The notes under the pieces were generated by a model. That model searched no databases. It worked only from the letters and a program-made list of their open reading frames with translations, and had not been told where the DNA came from. Shown here piece by piece: positions 47,117 through 55,211 of a DNA stretch of 64,000 bases. The position numbers and the translations under genes are program-made. Where the stretch lies: positions 1 to 64,000 of the forward strand of contig DATLUM010000054.1 in assembly GCA_035533095.1 (NCBI GenBank), read 5' to 3'. The first letter of the stretch is position 1, and every line of letters begins with the position of its first letter. The DNA is from Acidimicrobiales bacterium. GTDB taxonomy: Bacteria; Actinomycetota; Acidimicrobiia; Acidimicrobiales; Palsa-688.

Positions 47117-48316
47117 TTAGGCGACCGACGCTGTCGCCGGGTCCCAGGAGCGGAGGTTCCTCAGCCGCGGGTCGTTGGAGAACATCTCCACGATCGGTGC
47201 CGAGAGACCCAGCCGTTTCTGGATGCGCTCGATTTCGAGCTCCTCGTTCCAAAGCAGGAGGGTGACTGCAAGGCCCTCCCGTCCGGCGCGTGCGGTCCTG
47301 CCCGAGCGGTGCAGGTACGACTTGTGGTCCTCCGGTGGATCGAAGTGGACGACGACGTCGACACCCTCGACGTCGAGCCCGCGCGCGGCGACATCTGTCG
47401 CCACGAGAACCGGAAGTCTGCCGTCGGAGAAGCTCTTGAGGGCGCGCTCGCGCATCTGCTGGCGGAGGTCGCCGTGAATCGCGCGCGCGTTGACTCCTTC
47501 CGCGCGGAGCGCGTCGGTCAGCCGGTCGGCGCCGCGCTTCGTCCTGCAGAACACGAGAGCCCGCTCGGCGCCGGCGCAGATGGCCGCAGTGACCCGGACC
47601 TTGTCCATCTGATGCACCCGGATGAAGCGATGGCCCATCGCCGTCACGGTCTGCTTCGCGGACTGCACCTCGTGGTGGACAGGGTCGGTGAGCTCGTGGC
47701 GGACCAGGCGTTGGACGTCCCCGTCGAGGGTGGCAGAGAAGAGCATCGTCTGGTGCGGCTTGATCAGGTGCCGCAGCAGCCACTCGACCTGTGGCATGAA
47801 CCCCATGTCGGACATGCGGTCCGCCTCGTCGAGGACGACGACCTCCACCTCACCCAGGTCCGCGGACCCGCGCTGGCGCAGGTCGATCAAGCGGCCGGGT
47901 GTGGCTACCAGGATGTCCGTCCCCGCTTCGAGCGCCTTGATCTGCGTGTCCATCCCGGTGCCGCCGTAGCAGGCCGTCAGCCTGAGGCCGGCGATGTGAG
48001 CCAGAGGATCCAGCACGTCGGCCACCTGCCTCGCCAATTCCCGCGTGGGCACGAGGATGAGACCGAGGGGCACTCGCTTGCCGCCGGCGTTGGACCGTGA
48101 CGTCTCGACTCGCTGGATCAACGGGAGCCCGAAGGCCAGCGTCTTGCCCGACCCGGTCTTCGCCTTGCCGCACACGTCACGGCCGGCGAGGCCGTCCCGG
48201 ATGGTCAGCGCTTGTATCGGGAAGGGCTCGATGATTCCTTGGCCCGCGAGGGCATCTACCAATTCGGGGGCGACCCCGAGCCCGGCAAAGGACCGGGCCG
48301 GCTCGGTGTTTGTCAA
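47117..48316 (-). CDS. DEAD-box RNA helicase
   Basis: The 399-residue protein has the full helicase motif set: Q motif (FPIQALTI), KAKTGSGKT (Walker A), PTRELARQ, TPGRL, VLDEADRM (DEAD), SAT in LFSATLD, ATDVAARGLDVEGVD and HRSGRTARAG. There is no C-terminal RNA-binding extension, so it is a minimal RhlE/DbpA-type helicase. It should unwind short RNA duplexes with ATP, for ribosome assembly or RNA decay. The start is a TTG at 48314-48316 with AGGAG 5-6 nt upstream. Its leader of unknown length may include a hairpin at 48424-48455. The 9-bp gap to the channel-like gene suggests one transcript. Confidence 0.93.
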   Translation of the reverse strand: MTNTEPARSFAGLGVAPELVDALAGQGIIEPFPIQALTIRDGLAGRDVCGKAKTGSGKTLAFGLPLIQRVETSRSNAGGKRVPLGLILVPTRELARQVADVLDPLAHIAGLRLTACYGGTGMDTQIKALEAGTDILVATPGRLIDLRQRGSADLGEVEVVVLDEADRMSDMGFMPQVEWLLRHLIKPHQTMLFSATLDGDVQRLVRHELTDPVHHEVQSAKQTVTAMGHRFIRVHQMDKVRVTAAICAGAERALVFCRTKRGADRLTDALRAEGVNARAIHGDLRQQMRERALKSFSDGRLPVLVATDVAARGLDVEGVDVVVHFDPPEDHKSYLHRSGRTARAGREGLAVTLLLWNEELEIERIQKRLGLSAPIVEMFSNDPRLRNLRSWDPATASVA

Positions 48317-48423
48317 ACCTGCTCCTGGTGCATCTTGTGGGAACCCGGTGCGACGAGACGATGCAAGACGACTCCGGGCCTCGCGACCGGAGCTGTCGTG
48401 CCGGCCGCCCGGGCACCCCTCCG

Positions 48424-48455
48424 GGGCCCGCTACCGCTTTCATGGTAGCGGGTCC
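48424..48455. promoter_or_regulatory. 12-bp hairpin in the helicase/xseA divergent region
   Basis: CCCGCTACC (48427-48435) and GGTAGCGGG (48444-48452) form a perfect 9-bp stem with an 8-nt loop, and three more bases pair outside with one G-T. It ends 18 bp before the xseA -10 box and is about 110-140 bp upstream of the helicase start, so it could be an operator for xseA or a 5'-leader structure of the helicase mRNA. Confidence 0.5.
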
Positions 48456-48473
48456 ACGGTCGAGGCCCCTGGA

Positions 48474-48479
48474 TAACCT
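48474..48479 (+). promoter_or_regulatory. -10 box (TAACCT) of leaderless xseA
   Basis: TAACCT ends 7 nt before the GTG at 48487. No Shine-Dalgarno is present, so this also decides the start codon. Confidence 0.55.
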
Positions 48480-48486
48480 TGCACCG

Positions 48487-49773
48487 GTGACCCTGCCCCT
48501 GTTCGACGACGAAGCTGCGCGGTCACCGAGGACGCTCACCCTTGTCCGCCTCGCGGGTGAGATTGCTCGCAGCCTCGGAGGTATCGGCCGGGTGGCCGTC
48601 GAGGGTGAGGTCCACCGGCCGACCGTCTCGAGAGGTGGCTGGACGTTCTTCACCTTGAGGGATCGCGCCGCACAGGTGTCCGTCGTCGTCCCTGCGACGA
48701 AGGCCCGTCGTTGCCGGGCCGTCTCTGGTGAGCGTGTCTGCGTGACCGGGGGCCTCCAGTGGTCGGCGGACAGGGGCCAGGCCCAACTCGTGGCCGAGGA
48801 AATCGTGCCCGTGGGGGAGGGGGCGATCGCCGCCCTGATCCTCGAGACCCGCCGCGTGCTGGAGTCGGAGGGACTCATCGGCCGCAACCGCAGGACGATC
48901 CCGGTGCTGCCGCGCGCCATCGGCGTCGTGTGCGGCAGCGATGCGGCGGTCCGCAAGGATATCGAATCCGTCGTCGCTGCCCGTTTTCCCGGTTACCCGC
49001 TCCACTTCGAGGAGACGACCGTGTCGGGCCCGGGGGCATCAGTGTCCATCGTTGACGCTATGCGCGAAGTCGTATCGCTCCCGGATGTCGACGTAGTGAT
49101 CGTCGCGCGGGGAGGCGGGGACGCCCCGTCGTTGCTGCCCTGGAGCACAGAGGAGGTCTGCCGGGCGGTCGCATCGTGTCCGGTGCCCGTCGTCTCCGCG
49201 ATCGGGCACGAGGGGGACCGCCCTCTGTGCGATGAGGTCGCCGACCTGCGGTGCGGTACCCCGTCGCTCGCCGCGACCGCGGTGGTCCCCGACAGAGACG
49301 GGCTCGCGTCGGCGCTCGATGCCGTCCTGACCTCGGCGTCCTCTGGTCTGGCCGAAATCGCGGACCGGGCACATCGCAGGATCAGCGCCTCCGACCCCGG
49401 GAAGGCGCTCGACGCCGGCTTGGAGCGAGCATCGTCGCGCCTCGTTCATGCAGGACAACGGTTGGCCGACTGCCACCCCGCCCGCCGGCTGGACTCGTGC
49501 AGGTCCCGCCTCCTCGCCGCCGACCACCGCCGCCCGGCCGGCGAGATCATCGGTCGAGCCGCCGGCCGGCTGGCTGCCGATCTGCGCCACCTCGGTGCGC
49601 TGTCGCCGCAACGCACTCTCGAACGTGGGTACTCGATCACCACCGGACCGGAGGGTCGCGTTCTCCGACGCGCCGCGGATGTCGGCTTGGGGGATCCCAT
49701 ATCGGTGACGCTGGCGGAGGGAAGGTTGCACGCGCAGGTGACGAAGGTTGAGGAGGCAGGTACCAGTGGCTGA
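48487..49773 (+). CDS. xseA: exodeoxyribonuclease VII large subunit
   Basis: The 428-residue protein is XseA. An N-terminal OB fold (about residues 10-100, VRLAGEIARSLGGIGRVAVEGEV through WTFFTLRDRAAQVSVVV) is followed by the catalytic part with VVCGSDAAVRKDIESVV, VDVVIVARGGGD, SAIGHEGDRPLCDEVADLRCGTPSLAA and a coiled-coil-rich end with LSPQRTLERGYSIT. With XseB it degrades single-stranded DNA into oligonucleotides. The GTG at 48487 is chosen because a TAACCT box ends 7 nt before it and the family starts there; an upstream frame to 48310 runs back over the helicase leader. It overlaps xseB by 8 bp. Confidence 0.95.
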   Translation: MTLPLFDDEAARSPRTLTLVRLAGEIARSLGGIGRVAVEGEVHRPTVSRGGWTFFTLRDRAAQVSVVVPATKARRCRAVSGERVCVTGGLQWSADRGQAQLVAEEIVPVGEGAIAALILETRRVLESEGLIGRNRRTIPVLPRAIGVVCGSDAAVRKDIESVVAARFPGYPLHFEETTVSGPGASVSIVDAMREVVSLPDVDVVIVARGGGDAPSLLPWSTEEVCRAVASCPVPVVSAIGHEGDRPLCDEVADLRCGTPSLAATAVVPDRDGLASALDAVLTSASSGLAEIADRAHRRISASDPGKALDAGLERASSRLVHAGQRLADCHPARRLDSCRSRLLAADHRRPAGEIIGRAAGRLAADLRHLGALSPQRTLERGYSITTGPEGRVLRRAADVGLGDPISVTLAEGRLHAQVTKVEEAGTSG

Positions 49774-49969
49774 ACCCACCGCCGACGACGAGCGGACCTT
49801 CGAGGAGCTCATCGCGGAGCTCGAGCAGGTGACCGAGGTGCTGGCGGCCGGAGAGGTCGGAATCGAGGCGGCGGCAGACCTCTACGAGCGCGCTCAGCGG
49901 TTGCACACCCTCGCCTCCGAGCGGCTGGCACGCGTTCAGGAAAGGGTAGAAAGGCTCAGCCGCGGCTAG
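49766..49969 (+). CDS. xseB: exodeoxyribonuclease VII small subunit
   Basis: The 67-residue protein is XseB: FEELIAELEQVTEVLAAGEVGIEAAADLYERAQRL is the family core, forming two helices that bind the XseA coiled coil. Its GTG lies 8 bp inside the end of xseA, with GAGGAGG about 9-16 nt before, so the two subunits are made together. The gene is followed by a 33-bp gap with no terminator and the converging metallophosphoesterase gene. Confidence 0.93.
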   Translation: MAEPTADDERTFEELIAELEQVTEVLAAGEVGIEAAADLYERAQRLHTLASERLARVQERVERLSRG

Positions 49970-50002
49970 CTCCACTCAGAGGCTGGCAACGGCGAAAAGC
50001 GG

Positions 50003-51199
50003 CTACCACTCGATCGACCAGCACCTGTCGTCGAGATCGCCGGGACTCCACCATCGCCAGATTCCCCCGACCGCTCGGCCTGTCATCTGCGTCCAGGCGA
50101 CTGCGTCGCGCCGTTCCACTCGGCGAACCACTTGGCGGATCCCGCCCTCGTAAACCGAGTACCCCGCCCATTGGCCCGGGTAATCCTTGGTCGACCCGAC
50201 CTCGACGACCGTGACCCCTCCGACTCTGTAGCGGCGGTTCCTGTGAGTGTGCCCCGCGATGACCAGGCTTCGCGCGTTGGCCGCACGGAGTCCCCTCGAC
50301 AGCTCTCGCGAGTCCGCCCACCCCAACGGCGGCGGGTAGTGGGTGTGCACCGGCCAGCGCCGCAGCGGGTGGTGCAGCGCGACCACGACGGGCAACGCCG
50401 TGTCGCGGGCGGCCCCGATCACTTCCTCGATATCGGTGGAAGTCATCCTGCCTACGTGCCGGTCCGGCACGGGAGTGTGGCTCAGCACCAGCCTCAAGCC
50501 GTCCATGTCGACCACTCGCGTGCTGGCAGCGGCGATGAACCCTTGGGCGCTGAGCATGTCGGCCGCGCGCTCGACCGGAACGGGCCCGCGGACATCGTGA
50601 TTGCCGAAAGTGATCGCGACAGGGACGCTCGCACGGCCAAGGACGTCGACGGCCGTCTCGTACTCCGCTGCCTTGCTGTCCTGAGTCAGATCCCCTTTCG
50701 CAACGATCATCGACGCACCCCAGTTCTCGGCCTCCTCGATGGCGGAGGCGGCACACCGCACGGGGTACGGCTCCAGGCCATCGGGGCGAGGCGCCGGATC
50801 GTGGAGCCGGTGAAGCGCGCCCAGGCGTCGTTCGCCGAAATGGCAGTCGCTGATCGTGGCGAACCGCGAGAGCAGCCTTCCAGGTGGCTTGCCCAGCGTC
50901 GTGGCCACGGCGACACGTCTTCGCGGAATGCCATCCCCGGAAAGCAGGACGTCGTAAGAGGTGGACGGTTCGAGGCCTGGAGCCGTCAGGGCCCCCGGTC
51001 CGCCGTTTCCCTCACCAGCGCGCAGACCACCGGTTCGCCGGTACCACTCTGGCGGGGTCGCGTCCACGTCGAACGACTGGTCGCCGATCTGGAACCTGAC
51101 CTGGGCTCGCTGTAGCCGGGACCACGTGATCTGCAGCGAGTCGTGCTCGACCGCAAACACGCTCACGGCTCCGCGCAACAGGGACGGCATGCCCCTCAC
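50003..51199 (-). CDS. calcineurin-like metallophosphoesterase
   Basis: The 398-residue protein has the two-metal phosphoesterase motifs in order: ISDCHFG (D-x-H), KGDLTQ (G-D), FGNHD (G-N-H-D), VVALHHPLRR (His) and AGHTHRN (G-H-x-H), between residues about 115 and 325. The first 110 residues (ITWSRLQRAQVRFQIGDQSFDVDA and GLEPSTSYDVLLSGDG) look like a fibronectin-III-type beta domain, as found N-terminal in purple-acid-type phosphatases. It may act on nucleotides, cyclic nucleotides or phospholipids. There is no signal peptide, so it is likely cytoplasmic. The start could be GTG 51199 or ATG 51190; no clear Shine-Dalgarno decides. Confidence 0.87.
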   Translation of the reverse strand: MRGMPSLLRGAVSVFAVEHDSLQITWSRLQRAQVRFQIGDQSFDVDATPPEWYRRTGGLRAGEGNGGPGALTAPGLEPSTSYDVLLSGDGIPRRRVAVATTLGKPPGRLLSRFATISDCHFGERRLGALHRLHDPAPRPDGLEPYPVRCAASAIEEAENWGASMIVAKGDLTQDSKAAEYETAVDVLGRASVPVAITFGNHDVRGPVPVERAADMLSAQGFIAAASTRVVDMDGLRLVLSHTPVPDRHVGRMTSTDIEEVIGAARDTALPVVVALHHPLRRWPVHTHYPPPLGWADSRELSRGLRAANARSLVIAGHTHRNRRYRVGGVTVVEVGSTKDYPGQWAGYSVYEGGIRQVVRRVERRDAVAWTQMTGRAVGGIWRWWSPGDLDDRCWSIEW

Positions 51200-51323
51200 C
51201 GGGGTTTACCGTTCGCCGCGTTGTGGAGATAACAGAACCCAAGGTGGCGGGTCCCACGCCGGGTGGGCGGCACCATCGCCGCCCATCTGGCGCGACACCC
51301 GCCACCGAGGGGGTTGCCGGGCA

Positions 51324-53936
51324 CTAGCCGCCGAGAGTCGCGGCGATCGTTCCCCGCAAACGAGCTGCAAGAGCCACGTTTATGTCGAGACGTTCGAGGA
51401 TCTGGTCGAGGCGCGGTCCCGAGATCACCATGTGGGATTCGGCGCAGAATTCGTGGACGCTCTGCGCAACACCCGGATCGGCAACGGACTGCAGTGCTTC
51501 GAAGATCCGGAGTATCAGCTGCGGCGTGAAGCGCTCGTTGAGCAGATCCCAGTTGGCCTCTATCCACGTCCAGGCGGCTCGTGTAGCCCCCGGATGCGCC
51601 AGGACGGAACCGATGAGGAACGGAGCGTCCTGGGCCCTGACCTCGTCGCTGCCAGCCAGCACCAGGGTGCGTTCGATCAGATCGGGTTGACGAGCTTCGG
51701 ACAGCGCGTAAAGGAACCGGAGCTTCTCCTGAGGGTTGTCGTTGGCGCGGTAGTGGTCGGCGACGAGCGACCACTCGCGATTCCCGCCGGCCGCTACGAA
51801 GATCCGTAGCGCCGTGCCTACGACGTCCGGGATGAGGCCGATGTCACCAGATCCTTCGTCTCGAGGGTCCGGTCCCCGAGCGTTCGGCTTGGCCTTCCCC
51901 CTGAGGAAGTGCTCGACGCGCTCTGCAACCTCCCGGCGTAGCTGCAAGTCCTCGCCGACGAGTCCCATCACGGAGAGCGCTCTTGCGCGGGTGACACCTG
52001 TGCGCCGGTCCTCGCCGGGGCGCGGCTCCCACCCCAGACGCCCCCAGATCTCGGTCGCCAGCTCTCGCGCGAACGAGATCACAGCGTCGCTGTCCCGACC
52101 ATGAGCCAGGGATCGCAGTAGAGAGATCATGGACGACAGCGCAGCCCAGACGTCTGCGTCGTCGTCCGATGAGAGGGCTTCGGCAAGCGACATCCACTCC
52201 GATAGCTCGACCGTGCCCGCCACCACCCCGGCCCAGTTGTCGGCGAGCAGATCGAAGCGTTCGAGCGGTTCGCACAGATCGACGAGACCGCGCTCAGCCA
52301 GAGCGCCGAGCAGATCCTGCGAGTAGTGGGTGCGGTAGAAGCCGGATGCTCCGTCATTGGCGATCACCCAGTCGACCGGCCCGTCGAAGGTCACGGTGTG
52401 CTCTGACCCGTCCAGCAACAGGCGTTGCCTTTGTACCGTCCCTGCGACCGACGCGCGCAGGGTGACCGGGATGATCCAGCGTTCAGGGCTGAGCGTCCCG
52501 TCGTAGAGGAAGCGCCGTTGACGGAACTCCAGGGTCGACCGGTCCGGTCCCGTTTCGACGGCCACGACGGGGTGGCCGCGCTGGCGGATCCAGGAGTTCA
52601 TCATCGTGCGGACCGGCTCGCCCGACGTCGTCTCGAGCGCATCCCAGAGGTCGGTCGTCTCTGTGTTGCCGTAGGCATGTGTCCGCAGGTAGTGCCCGAT
52701 GCCCTTCCGGAACGTCTCCGCTCCGAGGTACTGCTCCAGCATCCGGAGGACCGCACCGCCCTTCTGGTAGGTGAGGACGTCGAACATCGCCTCGGCCTCT
52801 TCGGGCGCTCCCACGTCGAACTCGACCGGCCTGGTCGCGCGAAGCCCGTCGATCGCCAGTGCAGCCGACCTCCCGGCAGCAAAGTCGTTCCAGACCCGCC
52901 AAGCCGGGTTGAAGTCGTCGGTGGTGATCAACTCCATGAAGGTGGCGAAGGCTTCGTTGAGCCAGATCCCGTTCCACCACTTCATGGTCACCAGGTCGCC
53001 GAACCACATGTGTGCGGTCTCGTGCGCGATGACCGTCGCGACGCGCTGCAGCTCGAGCTGTGAAGCCCGCTCGGGGTCAACGAGCAACGAGTGCTCCCGG
53101 TACGTCACGCAACCGAGGTTCTCCATCGCCCCGAACGAGAAGTCCGGGATGGCGATGTGGTCGATCTTCTCGGCGGGGTAGGGGATCTCGAAGTAGCCGG
53201 AAAGGAACCGAAGGGCGTGGACGCCGGCCTCGACAGCGAACCCGGTTAGATGCCCTTTCCCCGGTACCGAAGCGATTCTGAGCGGGACGCCGTCGGCATC
53301 CGCGGGTTCGGTCAGGTCGAACGGTCCGACGATGAACGCCACGAGATAGGTGGACATCCGGATTGTGTCTGCGAACCGGACACGTTTCCGCCCGCCGCCC
53401 AGCGGGGTCGAGTCGATCTCCGCGCCGTTCGACAAAGCGGCCAGTTCTTCGGGCACGACGAGCGACACCGAGAACACAGCCTTGAGCTCGGGTTCGTCCC
53501 AGCACGGGAACGCACGCCTCGCGTCGGTAGCTTCGAACTGGGTCGCCGCGATGGTGTGAGTCGACCCCTCGGTATCCGTGAACGTGCTGCGGTAGAAGCC
53601 GCGGAGCTGCCGGTTCAGCGATCCGCCGAAACGGATATGCAGCTTGTAACCCTCCCCAGGGCTGAGTTTCCGCGCAAACCCCAGCTGAATCCGCTGTGCC
53701 TCCTGCTCGACGGTGACCTCCGCCGGCAGGAGCTCGCCGCCAAGCGTCTCGAGGGCCGCCTCCTCGATGGAGAGATCGAGTGCGTTCAGGACCAGCAAGT
53801 CGGTCGGCTCCAGGACGCTCACCGTGATCACCTCGGAACCCTCGAAGCGGGCGCGCCCGATGTCGACGGAAAGTTCGATCTCGTATCGCTCTGGGCGAGC
53901 GACGAGCGGCAGCCGATAGTCCGAGGCCTGCGACAC
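51324..53936 (-). CDS. pepN: aminopeptidase N (M1 family zinc metallopeptidase)
   Basis: The 870-residue protein is an M1 aminopeptidase. It has GAMEN in FSFGAMENLGC for the free amino terminus of the substrate, the zinc motif H305-E306-T-A-H309 with the third ligand Glu328 in LNEAF, and a C-terminal ERAP1-like helical domain (about residues 500-870). It removes N-terminal residues from peptides. The GTG at 53934-53936 is chosen since GGAGGA lies 6 nt upstream on the minus strand; the longer frame from 53978 includes that Shine-Dalgarno as coding. The product has no signal peptide. It is divergent from the PfkB kinase gene, 95 bp away. Confidence 0.95.
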   Translation of the reverse strand: MSQASDYRLPLVARPERYEIELSVDIGRARFEGSEVITVSVLEPTDLLVLNALDLSIEEAALETLGGELLPAEVTVEQEAQRIQLGFARKLSPGEGYKLHIRFGGSLNRQLRGFYRSTFTDTEGSTHTIAATQFEATDARRAFPCWDEPELKAVFSVSLVVPEELAALSNGAEIDSTPLGGGRKRVRFADTIRMSTYLVAFIVGPFDLTEPADADGVPLRIASVPGKGHLTGFAVEAGVHALRFLSGYFEIPYPAEKIDHIAIPDFSFGAMENLGCVTYREHSLLVDPERASQLELQRVATVIAHETAHMWFGDLVTMKWWNGIWLNEAFATFMELITTDDFNPAWRVWNDFAAGRSAALAIDGLRATRPVEFDVGAPEEAEAMFDVLTYQKGGAVLRMLEQYLGAETFRKGIGHYLRTHAYGNTETTDLWDALETTSGEPVRTMMNSWIRQRGHPVVAVETGPDRSTLEFRQRRFLYDGTLSPERWIIPVTLRASVAGTVQRQRLLLDGSEHTVTFDGPVDWVIANDGASGFYRTHYSQDLLGALAERGLVDLCEPLERFDLLADNWAGVVAGTVELSEWMSLAEALSSDDDADVWAALSSMISLLRSLAHGRDSDAVISFARELATEIWGRLGWEPRPGEDRRTGVTRARALSVMGLVGEDLQLRREVAERVEHFLRGKAKPNARGPDPRDEGSGDIGLIPDVVGTALRIFVAAGGNREWSLVADHYRANDNPQEKLRFLYALSEARQPDLIERTLVLAGSDEVRAQDAPFLIGSVLAHPGATRAAWTWIEANWDLLNERFTPQLILRIFEALQSVADPGVAQSVHEFCAESHMVISGPRLDQILERLDINVALAARLRGTIAATLGG

Positions 53937-54017
53937 AGAATCTCCTCCCTGGCCGTCCCAAGCGGGCCAACGGGTCACCCTACTGGGGTACCCACCTTCC
54001 GGGTGACACGCCGGCGG

Positions 54018-54023
54018 TAGCGT
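54018..54023 (+). promoter_or_regulatory. -10 box (TAGCGT) of a leaderless PfkB kinase transcript
   Basis: TAGCGT ends 8 nt before ATG 54032 with no Shine-Dalgarno. Confidence 0.5.
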
Positions 54024-54031
54024 GGACCAGC

Positions 54032-55027
54032 ATGGAAAACAACGAAAGAGTCGTCACTGTCGGCCACGCCATCGTCGACGTTCTGTCGCCGTCCGACGAC
54101 GGGCTGGTCGAGCGGCTCGGCCTGCACAAGGGCACGATGGCGCTGGTGGACGGCGAGAAGGCGGAGCTGATCTACTCCTCGCTGGGCCCGGCGACCGAGG
54201 CCTCCGGCGGCTCGGCAGCGAACACGGCGGCCTGCCTCGCCTCCCTCGGCGAGCCGGTGGTGTTCGTAGGAAAGGTGGCGGCCGACCCGCTTGGAAAGGT
54301 GTTCTCCCACGACATCCGCGCTGCCGGAGTTCGCTTCGACTCGGCGCCGGAGAGTCGGGTGGACGCCGGCACCGGGCGGTGCCTAATCCTTGTCACGCCT
54401 GACGCGGAGAAGACGATGTGCACGAACCTCGGCATCGGGGCGATGCTCGGCCCCGCCGACGTCGACGTGGCGTCGATCACCGCTGCCGAGATCGTGTACA
54501 TGGAGGGCTACCTCTACGGTGAGCGGCACACCGACCAGGCGGTCGAAGAGATCATCCGGGTCGCGAAGGCCGCCGGTACCAAGGTTGCGCTGTCTCTGTC
54601 CGATCCGGCCTGGGTCGACCTGAACGCTCCCCATTTCGACCGGATACTCGATCAGGTGGATCTTCTGTTCGCCAACGAGGAGGAGGCCCGCCGCATGACC
54701 GACTCGGGCGACGCGCAAAGTGCCGTGGAGGTGCTGGCCGAGCGGTGCGAAACCGTCGTGGTGACCCTCGGTGCACAAGGTTCGCTGGTGCGAACAGGGC
54801 GCGACCTGGCTCGCGTCCCGGCGGCGCCGGTCGACCACGTCGTCGACACCACTGGCGCCGGCGACAGCTACGCCGCGGGGTTTCTGTACGGTTTCGTCAA
54901 CGACCTCGGCCCCGAGCGATCTGCCCGTCTCGGTGCCCTGGCCTCGTCCGAGGTGGTGTCGCACCTCGGCGCACGGCCGCTGCGATCGTTGGCCGAGCTT
55001 GCACGGCGATCGGGCCTCACGGTTTGA
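54032..55027 (+). CDS. PfkB-family sugar/adenosine kinase
   Basis: The 331-residue protein is a ribokinase-fold kinase. The first signature is ASGGSAANTAACLASLGEPVVFVGKVAADPLG (residues about 57-88), and the second, with the catalytic Asp, is DTTGAGDSYAAGFLYG (about 273-288). GGSAANTA and the N-terminal VTVGHAIVDVL put it in the adenosine-kinase-like subgroup, which phosphorylates adenosine or related nucleosides and sugars. The exact substrate is not fixed by sequence. ATG 54032 follows a TAGCGT box by 8 nt. The small bL37 gene converges with it 24 bp after its stop. Confidence 0.9.
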   Translation: MENNERVVTVGHAIVDVLSPSDDGLVERLGLHKGTMALVDGEKAELIYSSLGPATEASGGSAANTAACLASLGEPVVFVGKVAADPLGKVFSHDIRAAGVRFDSAPESRVDAGTGRCLILVTPDAEKTMCTNLGIGAMLGPADVDVASITAAEIVYMEGYLYGERHTDQAVEEIIRVAKAAGTKVALSLSDPAWVDLNAPHFDRILDQVDLLFANEEEARRMTDSGDAQSAVEVLAERCETVVVTLGAQGSLVRTGRDLARVPAAPVDHVVDTTGAGDSYAAGFLYGFVNDLGPERSARLGALASSEVVSHLGARPLRSLAELARRSGLTV

Positions 55028-55051
55028 AGGCGACCCGGCTAGCGCAGGACG

Positions 55052-55135
55052 TCAGCGACCGCGGTTCGGCTTCTGGCCGTGGTTGGCCTTCTTGCGTCGA
55101 GCCCGCAGGCGGGCCTTGTGGGTGCGCTTGGACAT
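55052..55135 (-). CDS. probable 50S ribosomal protein bL37 homologue, 27 residues
   Basis: A 27-codon minus-strand gene encodes a very basic peptide, MSKRTHKARLRARRKKANHG followed by QKPNRGR. The core KKANHGxKPN matches the small actinobacterial ribosomal protein bL37 known from mycobacterial 70S structures, whose end as I recall it reads KANHGKRPN. It would sit in the 50S subunit near 23S rRNA. It has a TAGCCT box 8 nt before its ATG and no Shine-Dalgarno, so it seems leaderless. It lies between the PfkB kinase and ychF genes. At 27 residues it is easily missed in annotation. The match is from memory and should be aligned. Confidence 0.75.
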   Translation of the reverse strand: MSKRTHKARLRARRKKANHGQKPNRGR

Positions 55136-55143
55136 GGCCGGCC

Positions 55144-55149
55144 AGGCTA
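55144..55149 (-). promoter_or_regulatory. -10 box (TAGCCT) of the leaderless bL37 gene
   Basis: On the minus strand TAGCCT ends 8 nt before the ATG at 55133-55135. Confidence 0.5.
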
Positions 55150-55196
55150 GGCGAGCCGCCCGCCTCGGGCCAAGCCGCCGGTCCTCGCGGAGGCCC

Positions 55197-55202
55197 TAAC
55201 CT
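55197..55202 (+). promoter_or_regulatory. -10 box (TAACCT) of ychF
   Basis: TAACCT ends 9 nt before ATG 55212 and no Shine-Dalgarno is visible. Confidence 0.5.
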
Positions 55203-55211
55203 GCAGAGCAA

